Assembly (NCBI GenBank): GCA_032629725.1
Contig: JAFEVB010000031.1
Location: 1-64,000 of the forward strand
From: Gremmenia infestans
Lineage: Eukaryota > Ascomycota > Leotiomycetes > Helotiales > Hamatocanthoscyphaceae
Direction of reading: 5' to 3'
Length of the DNA: 64,000 bases
Below the pieces are notes generated by a model that was not told where the DNA came from, ran no database searches, and was given only the letters and a program-made list of their open reading frames with translations. Both the position numbers and the translations under genes were made by a program. Within the stretch, counting starts at the first letter, position 1; each line of letters begins with the position of its first letter. Below are positions 1 through 10,125 of the stretch, piece by piece.

Positions 1-88
1 CTAACCCTAACCCTAACCCTAACCCTAACCCTAACCCTAACCCTAACCCTAACCCTAACCCTAACCCTAACCCTAACCCTAACCCTAA
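1..88. repeat. Telomere, C-rich strand (CCCTAA)n
   Basis: The window opens with an uninterrupted run of about 15 copies of CCCTAA, the complement of TTAGGG, the usual telomere of filamentous ascomycetes. The C-rich strand at the left edge means base 1 is at or near the physical left end of a chromosome and the centromere lies to the right. The run stops at base 88 and passes straight into a CAG tract. Confidence 0.98.
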
Positions 89-96
89 GCAGCAGC

Positions 97-130
<34 letters not shown>

Positions 131-132
131 GC
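89..132. repeat. CAG/GCA triplet tract abutting the telomere
   Basis: About 14 GCA/CAG triplets follow the last telomere unit without spacer. One triplet in the middle reads TAG instead of CAG, a single C-to-T change. The tract leads directly into the degenerate reverse-transcriptase sequence, so it may be a low-complexity 5' part of that element rather than an independent microsatellite. That link is inference. Confidence 0.85.
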
Positions 133-2100
133 CGCTCGATAGCTAGACAGAGGAGGAGATCTGCTACGAGATTTACTAGCAGGAGGGCAATAAAAGCTGC
201 GGCGCAGATAGCATCTATATCTAGTTCTTAAAGAAGATATAAGGTATAGCTATTACCTGCTAGCTTATAGAATTATATAATATCTATCTAGCGCACGGCT
301 AAACGCCTGCGGCATAGAATTAGTCCAAGGTGCACCTTCTTAGTAAGAAAGCAGAAAAGCCGCAGGATATATATAACCTCCGGCTAATCTCGATTATTAG
401 TATCCTCTGCAAGATCTTTAAACGTATATTACTTCTCTAGATAAAGGCAGCTCTATAGGCGCAGCTCCACCTTATATAAGCCAGCTTTTAGCGCTGCTAT
501 TCTACCTTAATAAATGCCGCGGTGGTTTATAGGATGCTAGTAAGCTAAGCCTGCTCCACAATTATCTTTCTAGACTTTAAAGCAGCCTTTAATATAATTA
601 ATCACTAGAAGCTAGATGTAAAGCTAGTAGCATACAGCTGTCCAGCGCTATACTAATCCCTAATTCGGCAACTTATATTTATAAAGCAGCAGTCGCAGAT
701 CTTAATTAATAGACAAGCAACTACTTAGTTTAGCTAGATATAAGGGGTAGTATAAAGCTATCCGCTCTTGCTATAGCTATTTAATATCTTTCTAGATAAC
801 CTTCTATAGCAAGTTAATACTAAAACGCCTAGCATTCCTATCTGCTTATTTTACGCTAATAATAGAGTGCTGCTTATAGATAATAGCATAGATCTAGAAA
901 AGATTCTTGCGTAAGTAGAGATATAAAGTCGCAAAAACCAACTTTTCCTTAATCTAAACAAGTGCGCTATAATTACCCGCAGTCTAATATAGCCTTATCT
1001 AACTATTTATAGTTAATCTATAGCATAGGTAGAGACGTATATATACCTAGGGTTTCCGGTTATAAAGGATAGGATTAACTTTTAGTAATATCTTAGCTAA
1101 TGCTTATAAGGAGCAATAGGCTAAGCTAAATAGTTATTGCAGGCAAGTAAGAGTTAGGGCATAAAAGGACGCCTCTAGGTCTATAAGCAGTACCTTGCTC
1201 CAATATTCGAGTATAGCGCACCACTAGTTTAGGCATAGCGGTGCAAAGGAAAAAAAGGCAATAAGCAAGCGTTTAGTAAAGGGTCAAAGAAAAAGGTAGC
1301 GGATTTAATAGGGTAGATTGCAGATGCAGCACTAACGCGCTATAAGATCACTATAAATCTATATAGTATAACGTTGCTTAGAAAACGGTTTAAGAGACTA
1401 AGTACTAGATACTAGTAGATCTTAGATCAGATAAGTCCTAATAGCCTAATTAAGGTGCTCTTAGAGAAAAGCTAGAGAGACCTATAGTAATAGTTATTTG
1501 CATTCCAGCTAGGCAAGGAACCTGCCTAGGTATGATTTAAAGCTATATCTAACCTTTAACTAATAGTAAGCATAGCTTTATAACTTTAGTTATAGGCAGA
1601 GCAGAGGGAGACTTTATAGATAGAAGCTAAGATAGCATAGCTTACTATATTAATCCTAATAGGCAGTTAGAAAGTGAAGAGATGCCGACTAGCTAATATC
1701 TGTTTTGCTGCACTAGTTACATTCTAGCATATACTACTTTAGTACTGCTAAGGGGTATTTATATAGGGGTTTACTTATATCTATAGATAAAAATAGAAAC
1801 GCGGCTATAAAAACTGCCTAGCATTAAACCACGCAGATAAGTTAACATAGCAGCAGCAGCATAGAAAACAGAAGATGCGGATACAACTAGGGATTTAAGG
1901 GAAATTTACTAATATTAACTTTCTCTTAAATATTAGAGAGGTATCTATAGCAATCTAGATTCTACTAGTAGTATAATAATTAGTCCATAGCAGGTTTAGA
2001 TAAGATAAAGAGGCGGAGCAGGCAGAAAAGAAGTAGACTTAGAAGTGGGATAAAAGGAGATATTAATATAAGTGGGACTAGTCTAAATTTTAGACGCGTC
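133..2100 (+). mobile_element. RIP-degraded non-LTR (LINE-type) retrotransposon, reverse transcriptase remnant
   Basis: One plus-strand frame, full of TAG/TAA, keeps the order of LINE reverse-transcriptase motifs. About 336 has a stretch like the N-terminal IPKKG..P..YRPIS block. About 570 reads LDFKAAFNIINH. About 750-780 matches the G.PQGSPLSPLLFNLFL block with Gln and Pro codons lost. 852-863 reads YANN where active enzymes have YADD. About 1044 reads YLGFPV. All lie in the same frame over some 700 bases, so damage is by point mutation rather than indels, and D-to-N in the catalytic box plus CAA-to-TAA stops fit RIP. The 5' end faces the telomere. Past about 1250 the similarity fades and the 3' end is not defined. 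The element is dead. Tad-like or telomere-targeted families are possible; I cannot choose. Confidence 0.8.
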
Positions 2101-2109
2101 CTACTTTTT

Positions 2110-2425
2110 TTAACCTAGGAGGTTATAAAACGCATCTATTAACCTAGGAGGTTATAAAAAGCATCTGTTAACCTAGGAGGTTGTAAAAAGCATCCGTTAA
2201 CCTAGGATATTATAAAAGCACTATAACCTAGAATATTATAAAAAGCATCCGTTAACCTAGGAAGTCATAAAAGCACTATGACCTAGGAAGTCGTAAAAGC
2301 ACTACGACTATAAAGTTATAACCTAGAATATTGTAAAAAGTCTATGACTATAAGGTTATAACCTAGAATATTATAAAAAGTCTTCGACTATAAAGTTATA
2401 ACCTAAGATATTATAAAAGCATTAT
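2110..2425. repeat. AT-rich minisatellite, about 10-11 units of roughly 26-30 bp
   Basis: Units begin with AACCTAGGAGG or a variant (AACCTAGAATATT, GACCTAGGAAGTC), continue TATAAAAAGCA and end CATCYGTTA or CACTATG. The first three are nearly identical 29-mers; later units are shorter and more diverged, with transitions dominating. The array follows the decayed reverse transcriptase and may be its 3' untranslated tail or a separate subtelomeric repeat. Confidence 0.85.
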
Positions 2426-3012
2426 AGGAAAAGAGCTTACCTAGTATTCTGGATTGTTTAAGTCCTTAATATAAACCTTATAAAAGACGTACTACTATAT
2501 AAAAGACGAACCTCCTGCTTAGTAGGACTAGCGGAGATCGACTAAATTAAAAGGACCTGGTCTCTAAAAGGCACCTTGCCTTAGATATAATAGAGAACTA
2601 GGTTAATAGGGATTATAGATCTAGAAGATCCTATCTTAGTATAGGATATTTGGACGACTTTAATTACCCTGCTTTTACTGCAACTCTACTCTAATAGTAG
2701 AGAGCAACTCTTAGGCGTATATATTTAGATAACTCTATAGGAAATAGAATAGATTTTCTTGGACCTATATTTATAAGTAGTGGATTTATATTACTGCTAT
2801 AGATAATTATTAGACCACTTTAGGCTTTATCTACGCCGAACTAGGATTAGATATTATTACGATATTATAATAAACCATAGGAAGTATTAATAGGACTCTT
2901 ATAATATATAAGGGGGGACTTATAAAGCGGTCTTGGTTTCGGAATGTAGAACTTATAGGACCTTTAATATTATAGCGTGTTATTACGCGTAGTTTAGTAA
3001 TAAATATAAACC
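2426..3012. other. Degenerate AT-rich subtelomeric sequence, no gene
   Basis: No open frame of useful length occurs on either strand. The composition is AT-rich with very frequent TAT, ATA and TAG, like the neighbouring mutated element. It is probably more of the same inserted block, but no protein motif could be recognised. Confidence 0.6.
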
Positions 3013-3024
3013 CCCTAACCCTAA
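3013..3024. repeat. Interstitial telomere repeat, CCCTAACCCTAA
   Basis: Two perfect CCCTAA units, preceded by two more C, occur in the same orientation as the terminal telomere. They lie where the heavily mutated block gives way to less damaged sequence. This is what remains when an element or subtelomeric cassette is added to a chromosome end and then capped by new telomere. Confidence 0.85.
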
Positions 3025-3551
3025 GTGTGTTGCTGAAGTAGGCTAGGCTAGAAGTAGGCTAGAATATAAACTGAGCCAGAGAATAAACTGCGTCTATGAA
3101 CTTGTGCTATTATACCTGCAGGCTTTGTGCCAAAGGCCGCTCAACTCAAGTATACATACTTGGCTTATACTAGTAGTATTAGAATGTTATAAGATTGTAC
3201 CATCATTCTATATAATATATGTAGCGTGTCTTTTAATAATCTATAAAACTAAACGCCGCTAAACATGCTTACGCTACCTATGGTAGTGCAAACGCAAAAA
3301 AAAACTAATTCGAAGGCACTTTATAACCATAATACCTTTAACCTTATATAAAGTACAGAGCCGCCGCATAAAGCTTCTTCTATAGTCTATATATTTCTTT
3401 ATACTTAGAATTAAGATTTTTGTAGAGACTCTTAGATATAGTAGCTAATAGATTTTTATGATTATATTGTTTATAATAATTTTAAGTAAAACTCAAAATA
3501 GCTTTCGATTATCTTATTTTATATTATTGACATTTTTAACTTATAGAATGT
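3025..3551. other. Subtelomeric gap, no gene
   Basis: AT-rich sequence between the interstitial telomere repeat and the stop codon of the first gene. A 77-codon frame at 3458 overlaps the gene end and shows no motif. I see nothing else. Confidence 0.5.
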
Positions 3552-4708
3552 CTAAAATCTCAATGGCGGAACTGCAGGCTTATTTCCTAGCGCTTTATCA
3601 ATCTTTTCTAAAACTTCCGGAGTTAGTTTCTCTACAAAGCCTAGCGCCTGAATATTCTGATGCACCTGCTCTACCCTCGACGCCCCTGTAATCAGCGACG
3701 ATACATTCGGATTGCTTAACACCCAGGCCAGTGCTAGCTGCGACAGCGTTGCCCCAATCTCCTCAGCAATTGGTTTCAGTGCCTCAACCTGCTTTAGCTC
3801 CCGTTGCCACGTCTCGTTGCCGAATGTCGCAGCGAATGACTTCGTGTACTTATCCGTCGCCTCGGCCAAGCGGCTGCCCGGCGGCGGCGTCTCGACGCCA
3901 TTGTACTTCCCAGTCAGTATTCCCTGTTTTAAGGGCGAAAAAACGGTGAGACCGGTGCCGAACTTGCCGTACAGCCAGCGGAAGTCGTCCTCAACTTTGG
4001 TACGGGTGAGGAGGTTGTATTGCGGCTGTTCGACGGCGGGACCGATGAGGTTGAGTCTGTCAGCAGCACGCCAGGCGTCAGCGATCTCAGAAGCACTCCA
4101 TTCTGAAGTACCCCAATAGAAGGCCTTGTCGGTATTGATTAGGTGGTTAAAAGCGCGGACCACTTCTTCGATTGGGGTATTACGGTCAGGACGATGGGCA
4201 TAGACGATATCGACATAGGGGAGGCCGAGGCGCTCGAGCGAGAGGTTCAGACCTTCGATGATATGCTTGCGGGAGAGGCCGACATTATTGATAGGGTTGG
4301 AGGGGTCGGCAGAGTTATTAAGACCGAAATAGATCTGTAGGAGTTAATACTACTGTTTACTGAACTATGCTTTTAGACTCACCTTCGTCGAGACCACGAG
4401 GTCATTCTGCTTCCAACCAAACTTCTTGATCGCAGAACCAAGGACGATTTCAGCCTTACCTGCATTATAGTTCTCGGCTGTGTCGAAGAAGTTCACCCCA
4501 GCATCATGCGCAGCCTTTATGGAAGCAAAAGCATCATCTAAATAGATCAGTCTTGAGTCATTAATTTATCTAAATGTCCACTCCATAGGGTACTATACGT
4601 ACCATCTGTAACATGTCCTCCGTGGGTAATCCAGCCGCCGAGAGATATGGCAGATACTTTCAACCCCGTGCGTCCGAGGAAGCGGTATTCCATCTTCGAA
4701 ACAGACAT
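3552..4708 (-). CDS. Aldo/keto reductase, Kv-beta-subunit-like (AKR6 type)
   Basis: Predicted NADPH-dependent carbonyl reductase, cytosolic, 347 aa from three exons: 4708-4603, 4537-4383 and 4334-3552, totalling exactly 348 codons. It starts MSVSKMEYRFLGRTGLKVS, typical of the family. The catalytic tetrad is visible: Asp and Tyr in FFDTAENY, Lys in VVSTKIYFG, His in IVYAHRPD. The cofactor-binding end is present as SLITGASRVEQVHQN. Both introns have good donors (GTACGT, GTGAGT). The potassium-channel beta-subunit branch is inferred from the middle part (EVVRAFNHLINTDKAFYWGTS). In fungi without Kv channels these act as general aldehyde/ketone reductases; the substrate is unknown. It is the first intact gene from the telomere, with no sign of RIP. 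A nearby Met at 4693 is an alternative start. Confidence 0.9.
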
Positions 4709-5357
4709 CTTCAGAGGCTCTTGCCTTTTTATGAATAGAATAGAAAGAAGAGAAATCAGTACCTATTTATATATTCAGGACAAGTCTACTTGATGTATAG
4801 CGCGTGAGCACATCATCATAACTAGCAAATCCCCCACTCTTACAACGAGTCCAAGCCTGCCAGACTCGCAGGTTGATATATTGCGTGCTCGACACCTTAA
4901 TTGTGCCTTCAATTTCTTCGCCTATATTTATCCATCTAAAGATGGATATTCGTCAATATCAGAAAGTAGGACTGTAGGGGATCAATTCTCACGTGGTTTG
5001 ACTTATTGAATCTGTGACAGATATAGTTTCTAACAGTTTTCCTGGTTTGTATTTTCCTATATAGTAGATTAATTGATCTATACGATAACACCTCCAGTGT
5101 CACATGAGCCATGTTTCCCGGATTTTAGCTCAAAATCCACCACCCCTACCAGGCCACGAGAGTCCACCTCACTCCCTGGTTGGAGGAAATCGAGCTTTAT
5201 TTCTAGGTAGACACACAAATCGGCAATTATCATTCCAAATATCAGTCTCCAGTTTGGCTTGAAATCTTACAAATCAGTGCCGTTCTTTCTATCCAGGCCC
5301 AGCCAAATCTAAAAAGTAGCCAGACCGCCCTTTCATCAAGTCTCATGAAGCATCTCT
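4709..5357. other. Intergenic region, no gene
   Basis: Holds the upstream region of the aldo/keto reductase and the 3' flank of the transporter. There is no open frame with family features, repeat or RNA gene that I can recognise. Confidence 0.5.
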
Positions 5358-7873
5358 CTATTCTGAAGACTTCACCTCCCTCGATCTAACCGTCACGGCC
5401 TTGCCTTCCGCATCCTCAGCACTTCCGCTACTGATCATGTCGCTCTCTTCTCCGGCTGATGTAAAATGCTCCGCTACCGAAGTGAAGTTTTCTCCGTCTA
5501 CTGCCTTCCCCTTCTTCGACTTCTCTAGCCCTGCAAGCAAGACGGCCGTGATAGCGAGTAGGAAGCAGAATGCGCCTGCCAAATAGTTACCCGTTACAAC
5601 AGCAGGCTGGTCCGTCGTCTTAAAGACAGCCAGCGGCACCGTGGCGATGAAAACCCAAGCCCAGACGTTGAGACCTGCTGAGGCGAAGGCACGTGTTCCT
5701 GGGTCTCCGGCACTATTCGATATATATATTAGTCGTGAAGATCTCCAGCCTGTGGAAGTTCTCAAGAGCGGTGTGGCAGTCTTACAGAATATCTTGTGTC
5801 CATGCCCAGAACATGCTGTTGCTAGCTTGCGCCCAGCCGGTCTGGTAGTACAGAAACCAGCGGAAGGCGCGGTTCTTCGGGAAGACTGGAGTTGCGGCCA
5901 GGAGGATGCATACGACACCATTGACAACTCCTCCGACGACTAGCATGGGCCAGCGGCGACCACCAAGCCAGGTATCACCTAGGGGAACTTGTCAGTATGC
6001 TTTGGTTGCGTACTTGTTTAGTAGCTTTCAAAGGAGAATGGAAAGTTAACATACTGGACCAAGCCATGAATAGCGTTACAGCTACTACGACAGCCTGAAT
6101 AGGAGTAGTATAATTATCTGTGCAGTGCGTTAGGACTTAATCTATAGCAATAATTATTAATTTTGATGCCACATACTGATCTGGGGAATAGTGAAAGAAT
6201 TAGGCTTCTTTTTGTTCCAAGCCTTTAACCAGAAAGCCATAGAATTAGATGGCTGGTTGCCAATAGAGTTGCAACTTCACATTCATTAGCATCTCATTCT
6301 CTCTATAGATTAGCTTGCCTCACATGGAAATGGTCCAAAGCAACCAGATCTCAGGTGTGAGCAACCATCGCTTGACCTGCGCCTTCGTGAAAGCACCCTG
6401 CTTGACGCGTCCTTCTTGAGGATTACGATCTCTGGCTAGTTCAATCTCCTACCCAAGAGTCAGTCTATGGTTATCTTATCGAATAATACCAAGGAGACTT
6501 ACCGCTTCACTGAAAACAAATCCTGGCTTCTGTCTAGCTGGGACGTCGGGGAACAGAAACACTTGAGGGATGATAATCCCGACTGAAATGATACCATCGA
6601 TAATGAAAAGCTCCATGCTGTTAGCACGATATCTTTGTGTTTATATAAAAAGCAGTATACATACCCATCGCCACCCAGCAAGTCCACTTTTACCATTTAA
6701 TCCAATATAAACACCAGCTTCAGCTGTCAGTTTTGCAAGCTAAAAAGGCTAAGTGCTCTTACACTGTAGATAGGAACTGAACATGGGACCAATTGCTGTT
6801 GCACAGTTGATGATTGCGAGACGCTGTTATGGGTCAGAATGTGTAGGAAGATAATGTGCCAAGATCATCTGAGCGTACCCTCGCAAGTTCTGCTTTCTGG
6901 TACCATCCTCCACACATATAGACAACTAAAGCAGGTGTCAGGAGAAGAGCCTAATGATGAGTTTGATTGGTCATTTATTTACTCACTTGCGGAGTAATGA
7001 CCACTAGATCATATGTTAGCTGATCCCAAGAACAGAACTCAGAGGAGGGATTTTACGTTTCAAATATTCCAACCAAGAATCTCAGAACATACATATGGAG
7101 AGGTGTTTTCATGCTGGCCTGGGCAAAGGTGCTTGCTGAGTATTAGCAATGGCATCAGCAGTAATATTCGAAGATATTCACCAGATAGTCCATCCCAGTT
7201 CCATGGCTCTTCACGGAAACATTAGTCCACGAAACAAAAATAGCTTTACCTGTTGTTTTCCAGAACTCACGGTATAAACCATCTTGGATTGACTCTCGTG
7301 AGCAAGAGATTACAAGGCCAAAGTCCAAGGATATTAGCAACGCTGTAAGCGGTCTACCAAGTGAAATGTAGTTAGTGAAATAGTAGGACTCGTCGCCTTG
7401 GGATGAACACTCACACTTGCGTAGTTAAGTTGGTTCCCATAGAGACTGAGATCTTCTTTCATCCCCGACACGAAAGCAGTATTCAGATTGGAGCTAGACT
7501 TATCAGCAATCGAATTGATATAAAAAATCAACTTTCTTACCGGTCAATATACTTGATAAATGTCCCGAGACACCCAAAGGTCATAAGGGTCAGGTCCAAC
7601 TACCATGAAAGTCAATCAATATCCAATGACTGAGAACACTCAGAACGCACTTTGAATAGCAAATGGCGCTCCTGATATCGATATTAGTAACATATACCAG
7701 GTAACATGACTGCGGGTGTTGCATGCCTCTGGCGACTTATCCCACGTATCCCAAAAGTAACTCCTCCAGGTTCGCTCCCGAAACGATACGTCGACCCCAT
7801 TCTCGACCCCAGCTGGTTTTGCATGTCTAATGTCTTTCCGATCGACATTGTCTTGCAATTTTGGTTGACTCAT
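5358..7873 (-). CDS. MFS transporter, Dal5/pantothenate-permease (ACS) family
   Basis: Plasma-membrane anion:cation symporter of the Dal5 family, read through about a dozen short exons. Landmarks in order: N-terminal RSYFWDTWDKSPE; LLFKLDLTLMTFGCLGTFIKYIDR (two exons joined); SNLNTAFVSGMKEDLSLYG; NILGLWPCNLLLTRVNPRW; MYVLRFLVGIFE; YMCGGWYQKAELA; GLAGWRW; FIIDGIISVGIIIPQ; WLLTPEIWLLW; FWAWTQDILAGDPGTRAF; then a hydrophilic tail to 5358. These match the family along its whole length, and no frame break is needed if introns are taken where consensus sites occur. One intron, in DKSPE|ERHLLF near 7670-7725, seems to use a GC donor. The gene is divergent from the TauD-type dioxygenase 600 bp away. 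Substrate is unknown: vitamins, allantoate, peptides and sulfonates are all carried by relatives. Confidence 0.85.
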
Positions 7874-8474
7874 AGTACTCCGCAGCTATAGCTAGGTTAT
7901 TTACTTCATACAAGTTGGGATTGATTATGCTAACGATCTCAAAACGAAAAGCAAACGATGCAACAAGGATTTCCAGAATTGTCGTTCTGATATAAATACA
8001 AAGCTGTCGATTTGTTGAGCTAACTTCAATTAATCTACATTAAGCTCTGGGATTGACAGCTAGCACGGCATCAAGACTAGAATCACGTATTCTTGGAAGT
8101 GTTGGGTCTCTCAGCAGATCGGATTAGTGACCGATCCATAGGTAGCCTTTTTATTGGGGGCTGCTTGCTCGGCGAACTAGACAAGGCCCATTCTTGCTAG
8201 CTCTTTTATGAATGCTTTACGTAAACAAATTATGACAGAATTATATGGCACCAGTTCTTTGACTATTGCACCATTCATTCAATACTTTTCGTCCGTTTCA
8301 GGCGTTTATCTACCACTGTCCTCAGTCTTTAAATGGCTTTGCGCGCTAATATTACCTGACTCAACCTTATAGAACAAGTTCAGTTGCATTTGGAATTGGT
8401 TGAGTTTTTTTATACTATCAAACCTAATAGGTGCTCTTCTTGCCACTATAAGACAACGCTTCAACTGTCGCCTT
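7874..8474. promoter_or_regulatory. Shared divergent promoter, transporter / dioxygenase
   Basis: About 600 bp separate the start codons of the Dal5-type transporter (minus) and the TauD-type dioxygenase (plus). No gene lies inside. The head-to-head arrangement suggests shared control, but I did not find a convincing repeated operator. An in-frame upstream ATG at 8400 could extend the dioxygenase by 25 residues. Confidence 0.5.
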
Positions 8475-9720
8475 ATGTCGTCTGCCTCGATCGCTTCGGC
8501 GACCGCGAAGAATTTCGCAGCAGATAACACCTCCAATTCCCTTCTCCAGCTAGAAGCCTTTGATATCCCATCTTCACGAAATGTCCACGGCAATGCCTTC
8601 CCTCTCGGGCTGCGCCCAACCGCGTCGACAGAAAACCCTTCTATCGAAGACGTGACAGCTCATATCAGGGAGCTGGCAGATCAGGGAATAATCCAGAGCC
8701 TGCTAGATAAACGTAAGCTTGACTTGAAATGTATCACTTATTTGAGAACCTGACAAGCGACCAGACGGCGTGATACTTTTCCGTGGCCTTCCCGTTACTG
8801 ATGCCGCAGCCTTTTCTGCCTTCACTGAATCATTCAAGTTTCCAAAACACTATCAAGAAATTGGCCTTGCCGGAAAGAGATCCATCGTGGCTGGAAATGT
8901 CAAAACTGCTAACGAGGAGCCACCTGATGTGAAGTTCTATTACCACACCGAATACGGCCGTAGTGCGGATTACCCGGATATTCTATTCTTCTATTCGGAA
9001 ATCGTTCCGGAACAAGGTTTGCGCTCCTCGTTCTCAGCATGCAGAAGTAGGGACTGATCTAACATCAAAAAAGGCGGCCAAACTCCAATACTGTCCTCAA
9101 TAGAGCTTTGCAACCGACTCGAGAAAGACTTGCCCCAGTTCTACCATGACCTTACAACCAAAGGCATCATCGGCCGGCAATACTTCCCAGCGCCCAACAC
9201 CGATGAGGCCAAGACCATTGGTTGGAACTGGAAGGACTCATATGGCTTTGATATCCAACCCAACGACTCCCTCGACGTCCAACACTCCAAAGTCGCCAGC
9301 GTACTTGCCTCGAAGCTGCAAGCAAAGGCGGAATGGCAATCCAACGGCGCGCTGCACGTCCTTCAGACACTGCCCGCCATCCGCCGCGTGAAGAGCACGA
9401 ATAAGCCTACATTCTTTAACGGCTTTGCGGGAGTGTATGGTCGGGGGCGCGATAATGGGGCGCTGAAGCCGCCGTACCGTGGGGCAGACGGAGGGGTTCA
9501 TCTCCCGACTACGTATGGAGATGGGAGCGAAATTCCTATTGAATACCTAGAGCGTCTGCTAGAAATTCAGGACGAGATTGGATTCTTAACACCCTGGCAG
9601 CCGGGGGATGTAGCGTTGATTGATAATCAGACTGCACAACATGCTCGGACGCCGTGGGTAGGGAAAAGGTCTCTGCTTGTAAGCTTATGGGAGGGCCATG
9701 AGAGGCTGGGAGCGATGTAG
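8475..9720 (+). CDS. TauD/TfdA-family Fe(II)/2-oxoglutarate dioxygenase
   Basis: Predicted non-haem iron oxygenase, 378 aa, exons 8475-8712, 8765-9016 and 9074-9720 (379 codons exactly). The first junction gives HGVILFRGLPVTD and the second EQGGQTPILSS, both family hallmarks. Iron ligands: His and Glu of YYHTEYG (an H-x-E form, as in the clavaminate-synthase-like subgroup, instead of H-x-D), and the distal His in NQTAQHARTPW. The C-terminal Arg-containing segment GKRSLLVSLWEG fits the 2-oxoglutarate site. No signal peptide; cytosolic. The divergent transporter suggests that an imported compound is oxidised, but the substrate cannot be read from sequence. The start is chosen at MSSAS; the ATG at 8400 is the alternative. 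Confidence 0.9.
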
Positions 9721-10125
9721 GAGCGTACCTACAGTACGGAATAATATAGGGAGTTCCGTGACTGGAAGAGATCCAAAATTATTAAAGAAATCCGTTCAGT
9801 AATTGAGTCAAGCTCAGAATGCCCCAAAAAGCCCTGGTCGGTATATACCGTACATGCTTTCTTTATTCCACTGTGACAAATAATAGCGATTTGTAGTAAC
9901 GGACGTTATCACGCGTTTTGACAGCTTGGGTCCATGACTACCGTCACGTAATACATGAAGACGTGCACACTATTGAGGGTAGGTCAGTCTGCGTTTGTGT
10001 TGCCAGATCTGTAAGGCGTTGGGGGACTAATACCAATTCGCAGACCCCACCCAATCCAGATCCAACCCAGACCTGCGCGCCGACATAGGTATGGGAAGGA
10101 AAGTCTCCTCTCAACTGCGTCAGCC
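9721..10125. other. Intergenic, possible decayed zinc-cluster exon
   Basis: No intact gene. Just upstream of the broken transcription factor, plus-strand frames show scattered Cys codons (for example TGTTGCCAGATCTG near 9998) where a Zn2Cys6 domain would be expected, but no frame preserves the six-cysteine spacing. Treated as possible debris only. Confidence 0.35.

Noticed and set aside
2426..3012. An LTR retrotransposon or second mobile element
   Set aside because: No terminal repeats and no integrase or protease motif could be found; the sequence is too degraded to name.
9141..9501. Several minus-strand and alternative frames of 60-90 codons
   Set aside because: Shadows of the TauD-type dioxygenase third exon.
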